From contig JABAKD010000021.1 of assembly GCA_012845835.1 (NCBI GenBank), forward strand, positions 14,531,935 through 14,595,934: DNA of 64,000 nucleotides, in the 5' to 3' direction. This document shows positions 1 to 10,718 of the stretch, piece by piece. The position numbers and the translations under genes are program-made. Positions within the stretch are counted from its first letter, which is position 1, and the number at the start of each line of letters is the position of its first letter. The notes beneath the pieces are model-generated. The model searched no databases. It was not told the DNA's origin and saw nothing but the letters and a program-made list of their open reading frames with translations. This DNA is from Undaria pinnatifida. Lineage: Eukaryota > Sar > Phaeophyceae > Laminariales > Alariaceae.

Positions 1-43
1 TTACTCCAACCGTAACGGGGGCGTTGAGCGAGTAGATAAAACT

Positions 44-835
44 ATGAGACAAATGCTGGCTATGGTCGTCAACGAGCGAAAAGACGATTTGGACTTGCAT
101 CTGCCCCGCGTAGAATTCACTTACAACAACCCCGTCAACGCGGCGACGGGTCTGGCGCCCAACGAGGTCCACATGGGCAGACTCCCACGGCTTTCCTTGA
201 TGGTTTTCGACCGCACAGGTGACGTGGGACACCAGCGTCTGGCCCGTGACCAACTGGCCCATTGCGACTTACCCACCGACAGGCAAAAGCGCGCGAACGA
301 CATTGTCCGCGCACACCACGCCCTCACCGTTTCCGCTATTAACCGCAGAAACTCCGCCCTCGCCAACGCGCTGCGTCCAGCACCAAACTTCACTGTGGGT
401 GGTTGGGCATGGGTATATAGTTCTGCCTCTACAATTTGCCAGGGTGTAAAGGCGAACACCGACGCCAAGATACGCAAGGTCAAACTCGCGCTTAACTGGA
501 CGGGCCCGTACAAGGTCCTGGTCGTCGGTCCCTGCTCCGCCGCCGAGACCCAGGACGGCTCGCCGCTCGGGAACAACCTCCTCTATTTGGATCTCCTTTC
601 CGACCTGCCCGGTTCGGACGCTCGACGTCGTGTGGTCATCGAGCGCTGCAAACCCTGTGCCAACCTCCACGACAGCGGGGACATGCCCAAATACCTACCG
701 GCGGGAATGACACAGTACGTGCTCAACAAATTTTCTAAGAAGTCCCCGCCGTATCACGTCACTCAAGACGACGTTTTGACTTCCCTCCAACGACTGAAGT
801 TGGAGAAGATCACTGGTCATCAGTCGGCACGGTAG
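44..835 (+). pseudogene. Fossil Ty3/gypsy integrase, C-terminal part
   Basis: A 263-codon open stretch covers the end of the integrase catalytic core and the C-terminal domain. Visible landmarks are YNNPVNAATGLAPNEVHMGR near residue 27, the region where Ty3/gypsy integrases carry N-x-x-x-x-x-x-G-x-x-P-x-x, followed by a conserved WAWVYSS segment and NWTGPYKV, which marks the small beta-barrel C-terminal domain. Integrase joins element cDNA to the host chromosome. The closest relative in the window is the minus-strand copy at 43349-44554, with which it is nearly collinear. The start is an internal methionine; the true protein begins outside the window. It is part of a broken element. Confidence 0.85.
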
Positions 836-1987
836 CGAGGTAGCGTCATCGCGGAGCTAAACAAGACGAATTGAACGGGACTCTTCGAACCTTCCTGGGA
901 GCGGGAAATGGATCTTCACCTCTCCCGCTCCCACATCTTGCGTTATTGGGCCAGAACCCCGGACCAGCACCGCTAAACAGACCGCCTCTACCGCCGAATG
1001 CCGATCGGGGCGGCACAGCGTGAGCTCTCGCACAACAACGGAGAACGTTTCCTAGCGCCGGGCTACGCCTATGCTCCCCGCGCCGATTGGCTCCGTCACT
1101 ACCACGACAGAGTACTCCCTAAGGGAACCCACTTTTGATACAAGGGAGGCGATGGGGTATGGTGGCTATGAAAAATCAGCGCGAGCACCACCGAGCACAA
1201 GGTATACCTGGTCCGCTTTCTGGACGACCCGGAACGTATTGAACCTCCTTTTCCCCCGACGCGCCACACGACTCAGACGGGAGCCGCACGAAGCTCTTGG
1301 TGCTTGCAAGCTCACATCGCCAGTGCGCTTCCTCGGGGAATCCAACGTAACGTACACGAATCTCGAGGCGCGGCAATGGCTAGTTGACGTCCAAGCCGCT
1401 ACCGCTGTTGAATAGTTCTTTAATTGTTTGGGTTATGAGGTTCGAGTCTTTATCTTCGGGTTGTTCTTAGTGTCCTGAGGGTCTTCGTCGGGGTTTGGGG
1501 TGGTTCTTCCATTAATTTTTCTTTCTGTCCTGCCGAACCCCATGCCCAGTGCCGGGTCAGGGTTCGGTTAAAACTCCGCTATCTGAGGCGCAGGGCTGTC
1601 GCTTTTTCGTCGTTGTTCAATTTCGCCCTGCCGACGCCCTCCTCAGCCCATAGCCGAGGAGCGACCAGGGTATCCTGTTCGCGCGTAACGTGGTACAGGG
1701 CTATGTACGGGTCTGTTCGTCATCTTTTATCTTTAATATGTAGTATTTGTTCTACTTTATGTTTTTTTTTCGTCTAAACTCTTCCCATCTAGCGAGGGTG
1801 TAGGTGTTGCCACCTTCCATCCCGGGTATTTGTCGTTTCCTCGTCTAACCCCCCGCCTTGCCGATGGCCCGCAGGAGGTTTTTTGCATGACTTCTCCCTT
1901 GTGTTAGCGCCTGTGTTCCCCTCCATATCGACGAGGGCTCGCCTCGCCATAGTATCTATTCTGTGGTTGATTTGCCGTAAAGCCTTT

Positions 1988-2072
1988 CCTGCCCCCCCCA
2001 CCACACCGGCGGCATGCGGCAGGTTCTAGAGCCTTTTTTGCCCCCCCGCCACAACGGCGGCATGCGGCAGGT
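1988..2072 (+). repeat. C-rich tandem repeat with GC-rich palindrome in family B 3' noncoding region
   Basis: Two copies of a unit of about 55 bp combine a C run, a CGCCACA segment and GGCGGCATGCGGCAGG. The same doublet is kept in the second family copy at 42328-42422 on the minus strand. The GCATGC core and its flanks can fold into a short hairpin. Function unknown. Confidence 0.6.
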
Positions 2073-2276
2073 TCTTGATGGGTGACGTTTTCCTCGTTGC
2101 AGGGGTCTGCGTTCCTTTCAATTTTTATCCTTCGCGTGTTCCCGGCTTCGTAGCCAGACGGTTAGGGGTGTGGGAGTGGGTGTTGAGGAGCCGCATCTTC
2201 GACTCATGGTCTAGTTCGTAGAACCGGAATTTCCCCGAATCTCCCATATTTCTGCACATGCAACTCATCATGGTGG

Positions 2277-2541
2277 GCTAGTTAAGATACGGCCTCGAAA
2301 GGCCTGAAATTATCCGAATTTGAGATCATTTGGATAGGTTTCGTATGATAATGTTGGCGATTTACATTCGGGAAAGTTAGGAAGTTGATCGGAGGCACAT
2401 GCCTCCGATCTCAGAAGCTATCCGGGGCTCTGCTGGAACCGAAAAAAGCTACGTCTTTACGAAGGAAAAGAAGGGGAGTACTCTCCGAGGACCTGCTCAA
2501 TTGGCAGACCTGCAGGTGGCACCATGTGTCCCCACCTTTAG
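2277..2541 (+). repeat. 3' LTR of the family B fragment
   Basis: About 265 bp matches the two 270-bp LTRs of the element at 41854-50964 from the GTTAAGATACGG start to the CCCCACCTTTA end, with many point differences. It contains a short GGAGGCA-ATGCC-TCC palindrome that is also present in the other copies. Confidence 0.8.
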
Positions 2542-2547
2542 CTTCAC

Positions 2548-2900
2548 AACAGGCTCCAGTCACTCTGGAGCTGAGGAATACCCCAGGGAAAAACCCAAGA
2601 ACCCAACGTGGTACACGCATGTATCACAGCTGACGCAATTCATGCCTCCACCAGAAACATATTGACGTGAAATCGGGAGTCAGTCTACGACATGCCAGGT
2701 CTATACCGGTGCATACGTCTCATTACTCAGGCCTCGAAAAACCGACTGTACCGCTTGCCACCCAAGGAAGACTACCACGTATATATTACACGTAATATTC
2801 ATCACTACGCATACGCACGACAGGCGTAAGTGAATTGGAGAAACGAAACAAAGGAAATGAAACAAGATAGAGAAATATAGTGGAAAGTACAGTAATAAGT
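2548..2900 (+). repeat. Dispersed repeat R1, copy 1
   Basis: Starts near CAGGCTCCAGTCACTCTGGA and runs through a CAGCTGACGCAATTCATGCC segment and ACTACGCATACGCACGACAG. The same order is seen at 60040-60420 (plus) and 5276-5604 (minus). It lacks the terminal part next to the family B LTR, consistent with insertion of that element into R1. No coding potential. Confidence 0.7.
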
Positions 2901-2989
2901 TATATATAATTGGTGTGATGTTAGATCTAGCTAAAAATTCCCCACCTAAGTTAAAAACACCAACAATTACCATTATACTGTGTTAAAGA

Positions 2990-3110
2990 ATATGTGGGGT
3001 GTTAGTCCGTTTGACCACTTGCAAACGGTTAACCGATAGCTTACCCAAACTAAACCTTATAACACTCTCCCCCGCCCGACACGGTGCGATATCAGGTGGG
3101 CCCGTTATAC
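2990..3110 (-). repeat. SINE1 head fragment
   Basis: A block containing GTCCGTTTGACCACTTGC and ATAGCTTACCCAAACTAA matches 6060-6180 and 6345-6425. It corresponds to the tRNA-like 5' end (A-box side) of SINE1 and lies directly before the LINE remnant. Confidence 0.55.
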
Positions 3111-3587
3111 GACGAAGGAGAATTGAACACCCTCGGAAACTTCCACGATATCATCGTCGCTGTCTGGAGGGGGGGTGGCGTACCGCAACAATTAAAAGAT
3201 GCAACGAACAAAGTGCTTCACAAGAAGAAAAATCGGACTGAGTGCGGCAATTATTGTGGCCTCTTCCTCGTGGCTCACGCCGGCAAAGTACTCCTCAAAG
3301 TCATCGCGGGTCGCCTGAGTGACTATTCCGAACGCGAGAACATTCTGCCGGAAGAACAGAGTAGGTTCCGACCCCAACGCTCGACGGTTGACATGATGTT
3401 CGTAGCACGACGACTGCAGGAACTGGCGCGGAAGAAAGACACAACCTTGTACATGTGCTTCATCGACCTCACTAAAGCATACGACTCCGTCGACCGAAGC
3501 CTTTTATGGGATGTCTTTGCTCGTTTTGGCGTGCTACCGAGAATGCTCGCCGTCATCCGCCAATTTCACGACGGTATGCAAGCATGA
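3084..3587 (+). pseudogene. LINE reverse transcriptase, N-terminal part
   Basis: A 167-codon open stretch has the non-LTR RT signature: a PVF-like [11 protein letters not shown] segment near residue 70, [17 protein letters not shown] (RT motif 2a), and [18 protein letters not shown] (RT motif A, with the first catalytic Asp). The enzyme would copy element RNA at a nicked target site. The frame ends at a TGA and then continues open with VRLDDGECSDEF, so the stop is a nonsense change. The first 30 or so codons before DEGELNTLG are not RT-like and probably lie outside the element's coding region. Confidence 0.85.
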
Positions 3588-4750
3588 GTGCGGCTGGATG
3601 ATGGAGAGTGCTCGGATGAGTTCGACGTGAGACAAGGTTACAGGCAAGGATGCGTGCTCGCGCCTGTGCTGTTCAACGCGTTTTCACGGCGGTACTGCGT
3701 GTGGACGAAAAACGTTCCCTCGCTGATGCAGCCATCACGGACAACATAGTGCAGCTGCAGGGAAAGGAGGAAAGCGAGAAGAAGCGCACTTCACGCACAG
3801 GAAAAAGTCGACGGACGGAGAGGGAAGGAGGGGGAGGAGGTGCAGAGATTGGGGGGTATGATGTACACAGACGATGCGGGCATCGTATCGCGATTATCAG
3901 AAGGGCTGGAGAGGATGATGACAGTGATCGTGACTGCGCGCTCGTCGTTCAGGCTTACAATGCCCGAGGCAAAAACGGACATAATGTGCCTGGAAACCAA
4001 AGGCAGGGGAAAGGTGTCCTTCATAAGAAATGCAGCCGGCCAAGTATACAGACAAACAGTCGAGTTTTTATACTTGGGCGGGGCTATCACTGCAGACAGA
4101 GCCCTTAGCATTGAAATAACGCGGCGTCTTCAGAGGGCCTGGGCGTGCTTCCAGCGGTACCAGATGGAAATCTATGTTCGCCCGGGTGTGCGTTTACGGT
4201 TGAAGGTGCGGTTGCTGAAAGCTAAGGTGGTGGAGACACTGCTGTACGGTTGCATGACGTCGAGCCCGAAAAAGCCTGACTATGACAGGCTACGACGGGT
4301 TCACCGCTCCATGCTCCTCCGATGCCTTGGATGGCGAACTCGGAAACGCGACGATCACACCCTATCGTACGCCGACGGGCTTGCCAAGACAGATTCCGAG
4401 AGTGTTGAGGCGATAGTGCCCAGCGGAGGATATTGTCGATGGATTCGTGGCACGTATGGGGGAGGAGCGTCTGCCACAGAGGTTGATGTTTGGGGAGTTT
4501 GTTGGCCTGGAGGTAAGGGGTAGTCAGGAGGACAAGAGAAAGACTGCATGGATCATCTGAAGGAGGGTATTCGGTCTTTGAAATGAAATTCGAAGGATAG
4601 TGAAAAGCTGCTCAGAAGGCTGGCAGATGGTTTCGAACAGTAGAGGAGGGAGCCGACGTGTTCATGCGGAATGGGCATGAAACGGAGAGACGCAAAGCTC
4701 AGAGCGACGCGCAAAGGCTGCGGCAGCGCCATCCACCGTTGGCATCTCTA
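3112..4750 (+). mobile_element. LINE (non-LTR retrotransposon) remnant, reverse-transcriptase half
   Basis: The stretch encodes, in three reading frames, the reverse transcriptase of a non-LTR retrotransposon. Order: palm and fingers region (3084-3587), a QGCVLAP block near 3640-3670, then the catalytic YTDD block and thumb (3840-4523). Degraded coding traces continue to about 4750, where a G-rich tract begins. No endonuclease domain was seen upstream, so this is a 5'-truncated copy, as is usual for LINEs. It is dead: an in-frame TGA at 3585-3587 lies where relatives have Cys, and frame changes fall between about 3690 and 3840 and again near 4420. Confidence 0.85.
3840..4523 (+). pseudogene. 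LINE reverse transcriptase, catalytic and thumb part
   Basis: A 227-codon open stretch begins just before MMYTDDAGIVSR, whose YTDD is the RT catalytic box (motif C). It continues with SEAKT-like PEAKTDIMCL and VEFLYLGGAITAD (motifs D and E) and a thumb region ending with RRVHRSMLLRCLGW. The frame leaves the RT-like register around residue 193, after DSESVEAIV. It belongs with the LINE half upstream but in a different frame. Confidence 0.85.
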
Positions 4751-4768
4751 AGCGGCCGGGGAAAGGGA

Positions 4769-4870
4769 CGGGGGGCGGGCAGGGGGGGGTGGAGGGGAAG
4801 GGGGGGAAGGGGGGAGGGAGGAAGGGGGGAGGGGGGAGGGCGAAAGGGAGGAGGAGAGGGGGGGGGGGGC
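4769..4870 (+). repeat. G-rich low-complexity tract
   Basis: Almost pure G with scattered A and C (GGGGGAGGG-type blocks) at the LINE 3' end. Open frames across it on both strands encode only Gly/Arg or Pro/Ser runs and are not genes. Such G blocks could form quadruplexes. Confidence 0.8.
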
Positions 4871-5079
4871 GTCATGCTCAAGAGACTGCAATCTGGGTTT
4901 GGCCATCATCGTATTGAAGGTTGTGGGCCTTCTAACGGCCGTCACAAGATAGCATAAGACCGGCCTGACTTTTCCGCCATGTTACGTTCTCTCCCCGACG
5001 CCATTGATGATGGACGTGATACCCTCTATAAGCCCAATGCCATCCTCAGCCAGTACGTAGGGTCAGCTAGTATGACATT

Positions 5080-5275
5080 TTTCTTTCTTTTCATCTCTTT
5101 TTTCTTTCTTCACTTCTTTATTTTTCCTTGCCTTACTTTCCCTTCTTGTCTTGTCTTTTCTTGCTTTTCTCTTCATTTTTATCTCATTTCTTTCCTTTTT
5201 CGTTTTGTTTCGCTTTCTTCTCTTTTCTTTCCTTCCCTTTATCTTTTTTCTTTTACTTGTTTATTTTCTTCAATT
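5080..5275. repeat. Pyrimidine-rich tract linked to R1 copy 2
   Basis: A T/C-rich stretch of about 200 bp (TTTCTTT and TTCCTTT motifs). In copy 1 the matching region, 2835-2890, is A/G-rich on the plus strand, so this tract is probably an expanded internal part of R1. Confidence 0.5.
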
Positions 5276-5604
5276 GACTTACGCCTGTCGTGCGTACAGG
5301 TAGTGATAGATATTACGTGTAAAGTATACGTGGTAGTGTTCCTTGGGTAGCAATCAGAATAGTCGGTTCCTCCAGGCGTGAGTAATGAGACGTATGCACC
5401 GGCATGGACCTGGCACATCGTAGACTGACTCCCGATTTTACTTTAATATGTTTCTTATGGAGGCATGAATTGCGTCAGCTGTGATGTATGCGTTCACCAC
5501 TTTGGGTTGGTCGTGTTTTTCCCTGGAGTATTCCTCAGCTTCAGAGTAACTTGAGCCTGTCCTGTGACCACGTCCTTGATCATGTGAGTTAATGTGAGAA
5601 CAAC
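5276..5604 (-). repeat. Dispersed repeat R1, copy 2
   Basis: Reverse-oriented copy of the repeat at 2548-2900 and 60040-60420. Shared landmarks are CTGTCGTGCGTACAGG, GTATGCACCGGCATGGACC and GGCATGAATTGCGTCAGC. Its end, GTTAATGTGAGAACAAC, runs directly into the (CAA)n microsatellite. Confidence 0.75.
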
Positions 5605-5887
<283 letters not shown>

Positions 5888-5894
5888 AAAACGG

Positions 5895-6150
5895 GCGGAC
5901 CTGTCAATATATTCAAGCCGTTTCATTCCCTGGGGATACCAGCGAGAGTATTTCTCAAGTTCGACATGGGGAAAATCTGCAAAAAAAAATATTGTGGATG
6001 GTGGCGATCGAACCAACCACCCAAAAACCCATGGTACCTGTCGACGACGTCATTTGTGAAGGCATCAGTGGGGTATTAGTCCGTTTGGCCACTTTCAAAA
6101 TGTTAACCGATAACTTACCCAAACTAAGTCTTATAACACTCTCCCCCGTT
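5895..6150 (-). mobile_element. SINE1 copy (tRNA-derived)
   Basis: About 255 bp matches the next copy at 6183-6425. On the minus strand the tRNA-like head has an A-box-like GGCCAAACGGACT and a degraded B box near GGTTGGTTCGATCGCC, followed by a tail ending in GACAGGTCCGC. Non-coding; transcription by RNA polymerase III is the rule for this class. Confidence 0.65.
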
Positions 6151-6182
6151 GAAACGGCGGGATAGCAGGTCGGCCGGATGTA

Positions 6183-6425
6183 CCGGCGGACATGTCAATT
6201 ATCCAAGCTGCTTCATTTCCTGGGCATACCGAGGAGATTATTTTTCAAGTTCGACATGGCGATAATCTGAAAAGTTTATTATTGTGGATGGTGAGGATCG
6301 AACCCACGACCCCAAAACCTATGGTCTGTGGACGACGCCATTTGTTAAGGAATAAGGGGGTATTAGTCCGTTTGACCACCTGCAAAAGGGTAACCGATAG
6401 CTTACCCTAACTAAGTATCTTAACA
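6183..6425 (-). mobile_element. SINE1 copy (tRNA-derived)
   Basis: Tandem neighbour of the copy at 5895-6150. On the minus strand it carries TGGTCAAACGGAC (A box) and GGTTCGATCC (a perfect B box) about 75 bp apart, as expected for a tRNA-derived head. The head and tail match the other copy throughout. Confidence 0.7.
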
Positions 6426-6489
6426 ACTGAACAAGAAATAGGACCCCCTTGAAAAAAATCTCGCCCATATAGTATTATAGAAAAAAATA

Positions 6490-6757
6490 AAACACTCCAT
6501 CTGTGAGATCGAAGATTTCGTCGAAACTCATCTTTGCAAGCTGTGTGTGATACTCCGATCGCGCGCATTACGAGTTGTGGGTCCTCATTAAGGATATAGG
6601 TCAGCGACTTCCCTTTCAACTACAGTGTAGCTATCATGGTCAACAGGGTGGTTCTAGTCAGTCTGTGCGCGGAAACTACAAAAGCAGTTTCTGAGGGGGA
6701 CAAAATCTGACAGCGCTTCGGAACGGAATGCATCAGTTTATCAAGTGAATCTTGTAA
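6490..6757 (+). repeat. Repeat family P, terminal arm (copy 1)
   Basis: Carries the family's terminal block (CACTCC, CTGTGAGATCGAAGATTT, CTTTGCAAGCTGTGTGTGAT) and the first inner module (GCGCGGAAACTA, GAGGGGGACAAAATCTGACA, ATGCATCAGTTTATCAAGTG). The reverse complement of this arm closes the cluster at about 8985, so 6490-8990 may be one foldback-like element. Confidence 0.75.
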
Positions 6758-6859
6758 TAGTATGTTTCAAGTACCAACACAGCTTCCAAAGATGAGTCTT
6801 GACCTGAAATTCGTCGAACTCACGGCCGACGTCCTTGTTTTTTTTGTTTATTTTTTTAA

Positions 6860-6945
6860 ATTGACTTCCAAGATGTGTTATTCAATACGTATCCATACGA
6901 ACAGTACCATGCTTTTGTGGCCACAGGAGAGCTTGCAACTCAGGG
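6860..6945 (+). repeat. Short direct repeat, also at 9030-9113
   Basis: An 85-bp stretch (TTGACTTCCAAGATG to GAGAGCTTGCAACTC) recurs at 9030-9113 in the same orientation with about two differences. The two copies bracket the P cluster at 7025-8990. Confidence 0.75.
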
Positions 6946-7873
6946 TTGCATGCTGCATCTAACATCAAACCTTCTAGAATAGTAAACATTACAAGCCAGA
7001 TGATATAAAGCGATGTCTTGTTGCTTCAATCGTCAGGTTTGTCCCCTTTGAGGATATATAGTTTCCGCGCACATATTGAAATGTCCCGCCAACCCCCCCC
7101 CCCCCCCCTCCCCTCCCCCTTCACTGACCCCTCTTATTCATAAAAGAACCCCAACACTCCCCCCCCGCCCCTCCGTCCCCCGATTCCCCCCCTTTTTGCC
7201 TAGTTTGTCCAAACGCCCCACTCACAGTGAAAATCGGCCTGAGTAATAAACACCTATACGCAGTTGATATCACGTCATTATCTTTCTGACCATTCATGAC
7301 GTATTTTCCCCACAACCCCCCCCCCCCCCCCCCCTTCTCCAACGCCCCCTCTTCTCCGACCACCTGCACGATCGCCTATACCTAGCACCACGCGTATAAC
7401 AAGCTGCTACATATCTTTGATCTCACAGCCGAAGTGTATTTGAGTATCATTTGTGACCTAAACCTCCTCAAAAATCTCCCCCCCCCCCCCCCTCCTCTTG
7501 CTCTCCCTTACTCAAACGCCCCAACAAATATCGACATCCGCCACATTAATAAACACTTCACGCACAGGATATCACCTCATTATCTTTCGAGAGCCATCCA
7601 TGCCGCTGTTCCCCCCCCCCCCCACCGCCTCGAACGCCACCTTCTTCCCCATCACCCGCACCATCGCCTAGACCTAGCACCACACGTATAACAAACCCCT
7701 CACTTAAAGCCCTTCCTCCCCCCCCTTCCTCCCCCCTCCAACGCCCCCTCTTTTCCGACCACCTGCACGATCGCCTATACCTAGCACCACGCGTATAGCA
7801 AGCTGCTACATATCTTTGATCTCACAGCCGAAGAGTATTTGAATATTTTTTGTGACCTAAACCTCCTCAAAAA

Positions 7874-7906
<33 letters not shown>

Positions 7907-7966
7907 TTGCTCTCCGTTACTCAAACGCCCCACCAAATATCGAAATACGCCACATTAATAAACACT

Positions 7967-8100
7967 AATTAAAAAATTTACTAAACTGAGAAAATAAGCT
8001 AAATCAAGAGAATAGGATTTGAACCTATGACTTTTCGCTCCCAAAGCGAACACGCTACCACTGCGTCACCTCCCGAATTGCATAAAACTCAGAATAACAA
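7967..8100 (-). other. Organelle-type DNA insert (probable NUMT) in a P module
   Basis: Other P copies read ATTAATAAACACTTCACGCA without interruption (near 7550 and 32300). Here about 134 bp of A/T-rich DNA separates AACACT from CTTCACGCAC. The insert contains a complete tRNA-Pro gene. Its A/T-rich flanks and tRNA style suggest organelle origin, mitochondrial more likely than plastid. The boundaries are known to within a few bases. Confidence 0.65.
8004..8075 (-). tRNA. trnP(ugg): tRNA-Pro (anticodon UGG), organelle type, in an inserted fragment
   Basis: The minus strand folds into a full 72-nt cloverleaf without CCA. The 7-bp acceptor stem pairs CGGGAGG with TCTCTTG, including three G-U pairs. 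The D stem is ACGC/GCGT around the loop AGTGGTA. The anticodon stem TTCGC/GCGAA encloses TTTGGGA, giving anticodon UGG. A 5-nt variable region precedes a T stem ATAGG/CCTAT around TTCAAAT. The discriminator base is A. All stems are intact, so the transfer is fairly recent, or the sequence was conserved by chance. Whether it is expressed in the nucleus is unknown; no host RNA polymerase III context was identified. Confidence 0.85.
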
Positions 8101-9029
8101 CTTCACGCACAGGATATCACCTCATTATCTTTCAAGAGCCATCCATGCCGCTGTCCCCCCCCCCCCCCCCCCACCGCCTCGAACGCCCCCTTCTTCCCCA
8201 TCACCCGCACCATCGCCTAGACCCAGCACCACACGTATAACAAACCCCTCACCTAAAGCCCTTCCTCCCCCCCCCCCCCCCCCCCCCCCGCCGCCCCCCC
8301 CCCCGCCCCCACACCCCACCTCCCCCCCAACCCATCCCAACCCCACCCCCTCGAACACTCCACCCTCTCTTTACTCACTGATTGTACGACTTACCCCAGG
8401 ATATACATGATAAACTGATGTATTTTGTCCAAAACCGTTACATTTATCCCCTCAAAATAATGTATAGTTTCCAGGCACATATTGAGCTGCCCCACACGCC
8501 CCCCCCTCCCTCCGCCCCAACCCCCCCCCCCCCCCCCGCCCCCAATAATATACTGGTGTCAAATCCGTCAGATTTATCCCCTCGAAAGGATTTTTAGCTT
8601 ACATGCACTAATTGCCCCCTTTACCCCCCCCCTCCCTCCAAACCCGCTCGCTTTTGATCAAAACCAGGCCCCCGCGTCCTTCAAAATTCCGCCCCACCCC
8701 CCTCACCGGTTTTTCGACTTACAAGATTCACTTGATAAAAGGATACATTTCCTTTCACAGCTGTCAGATTTTGTCCCCCTCAGAAACGGGTTTTATAGTT
8801 TTTCCGCGCACAGACTGACTAAAATCATCCGGTTGACCCTGATAGCTACACTGTAGTTGTAAGGCGAGTCGCCGACCTATATCCTTAATGAGGACACACA
8901 ACTCGTAATGCGCGCGATCGGAGTATCACACACAGCTTGCGAAGACGAGTTTTGACGAAATCTCCGATCTCACAGCTGGAGTGTATTTTCATTTTTTAAA
9001 TAAATAGGATGAACGGTAAGAAGTTTAAA

Positions 9030-9113
9030 ATTGACTTCCAAGATGGGTTATTCAATACGTATCCATACGAACAGTAACATGCTTTTGTGGCCACAGGAGA
9101 GCTTGCAACTCTA
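9030..9113 (+). repeat. Short direct repeat, second copy of 6860-6945
   Basis: Matches 6860-6945 almost base for base. It is flanked on both sides by a duplicated AAATAGGATGAACGGTAAGAA (about 9000 and 9113). Confidence 0.75.
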
Positions 9114-9331
9114 TAAATAGGATGAACGGTAAGAAATAATAGAATCATCACGGACACCGGGTGTGCAGGATTTTATTGGCAAAATATATATCAACGGATT
9201 TAATGAATGTGTAGACTATATCATTGGACACGTACACAGATCCTCGCATATTCGAGAGGTGGGATGAATGTCCAAGGCCAAAAAAAACTTTGGGAAATAC
9301 ATTGTGGTTTGTTGTTGTGTTGATGTTGTTT

Positions 9332-10362
9332 TCTCACATTAACTCTTGTCAAAAATATAGAGTCCGCGGTCACACAATAATGATGAAGCCCTAGGAAGAT
9401 GCGAAAACCCAAGTGAAATCAAAATTCGTCCGGGAAATACTACGCTTTCCCGCCTAAAAACGGACGATACGGAAAAAGGCGCACAACTGAAAAGGTCCAA
9501 TGTGCAAACTGAACTCACATGGCCGCAGGTATCCACTCAACTACAGCACAGACTAGAGTTCCCCCGTTCCCACCACTAACCAACTCGCGGCTACAAACTA
9601 TATCGGTTGGGCTGCCTGCACCGTATGAACCGCACGGTAATCGTGAGAATAGACGAACGCGCCCGCTGTCTGGAGTGCTGTCAGAGTGACGACCCGCGGG
9701 CATGCAGTGAAACAAGAGCAATGGAACCAAAAACGACAGTACAAATATCAATGATCGCCCCTCTTTCCCGAGTTATTTGACAGGTTGCAGCGCAGCTACG
9801 ACACCCGGGCCTGAAAATCGAACTTTGCGGCGGGTCGTTCCCCGTGAAGGGTATACAACTCTTCTATAAACTTTACAAAAATCAGTGACGCAAGTAACAT
9901 TTGTACTACTGCCTCGTCCAAAATAACCCTGAAAAAAAAAGCGATCGAGGCGCTCATGATGATGATGTGCGTGCCGGTCGTGGGTTTACGTGAGCCATCC
10001 TCCTGCTGTAGTTCTCCATGGCCGCCTCGTCGCCTGAGCTCACTCGGCCCGCTCCTTTGCCCTAGCCCTCGTTCACATTCAATTCCAATCGGTTCCTCTT
10101 CTCCCCCGTCCAAAAACAAATCAAATGCTCCACGCAGCATGCGGTGCTGATCTGAGAAAAAAAAATTCTCGTTCAAGGAGAGTTTAATCCGTCTCTTCCC
10201 CGCCCGTTGACGGCCTGTCGCCCTCCTCCTTCGTCGTCGAATCAAGCCTCCTGCCGGCGCCGTCCCCTCCACGCAAACCGGGACTGCGATGTAGCGTGGC
10301 TCGTGGTGGCGCCTGCCTCCGTGCACGAGCATCCCGATTAACCTTTGCTGCTCCGCCGCTGC
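9332..10362 (+). repeat. Repeat D, copy a
   Basis: A 1.03-kb unit starts at TCTCACATTAACTCTTGTCA and ends near GAGCATCCCGATTAACC. It is repeated at 10719-11752 in the same orientation, with scattered substitutions and small indels. The first 40 bp or so resemble the end of R1 and are preceded by GTT-rich sequence. No recognised protein. Confidence 0.8.
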
Positions 10363-10718
10363 TGCCTAAACAGACGCGTGAATCGTAAGTTCTATGTCTA
10401 ACGCACCACGTACGACCCAACTCTACCGCCACGCCCACGCCTTTCGACCCCACGCAACAGCAACAACGTATTACTCCTGAAGGGTGAGTCCGGCCTTATA
10501 CCCGCCAGACCCCCCCCCCCACTCGCTACAGGCCTTCTAGGGCATTCTTCGCAGCACGCCTTACCGACGCGGCAGGGGGAACGAAGTAAAATAAGAAATG
10601 CCGACATATGGCGATTACAAAACTAACTGGACTCCACCAGGCCCGCTCGGTTGCTCGCGTTGACAGTCAAGATGTATTTCAACTGCAACGTATGTGCACA
10701 CGTATGTATTGTTGTTTG
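10363..10718. other. Spacer between D copies, nothing recognised
   Basis: This 350-bp stretch has a short C run (about 10510) but no convincing gene, RNA or repeat match elsewhere in the window. Confidence 0.5.

Larger units (their letters stand above)
1..2541 (+). mobile_element. Ty3/gypsy 3' fragment (family B): integrase end, 3' noncoding region, LTR
   Basis: This is the 3' end of an LTR retrotransposon that enters from outside the window. It holds the integrase C-terminal part (44-835), a chromodomain-like and 3' noncoding stretch (about 836-2276) and an LTR (2277-2541). The same segments in the same order occur on the minus strand in the element at 41854-50964, so both belong to one family. 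After the LTR the sequence changes abruptly into repeat R1, which suggests insertion into R1. It is a fossil with several breaks. Confidence 0.85.
7025..8990 (-). repeat. Repeat family P, modular array (copy 2)
   Basis: A chain of P modules reads on the minus strand, each ending in a run of C on the plus strand (for example 7875-7904, 30 C in a row). A unit of 399 bp is tandemly repeated (7341 and 7740 start equal blocks). The terminal block, with GATCTCACAGCTGGAGTGTA, ends near 8985. An organelle-type insert lies at 7967-8100. Pro-rich and Gly-rich open frames are by-products of the homopolymers. Confidence 0.8.

Noticed and set aside
4658-4957. Gly/Arg-rich frame of 99 codons and Pro-rich antisense frames
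   Set aside because: They are produced by the G-rich tract at the LINE 3' end.
6183-6425. Possible functional tRNA gene
   Set aside because: A and B boxes are present but no cloverleaf forms, and it occurs in several repeat copies, so it is a SINE.
8027-8410. Pro-rich frames (also 30330-31050, 32183-32575, 34198-34497)
   Set aside because: They come from poly-C separators of family P and contain no domain.
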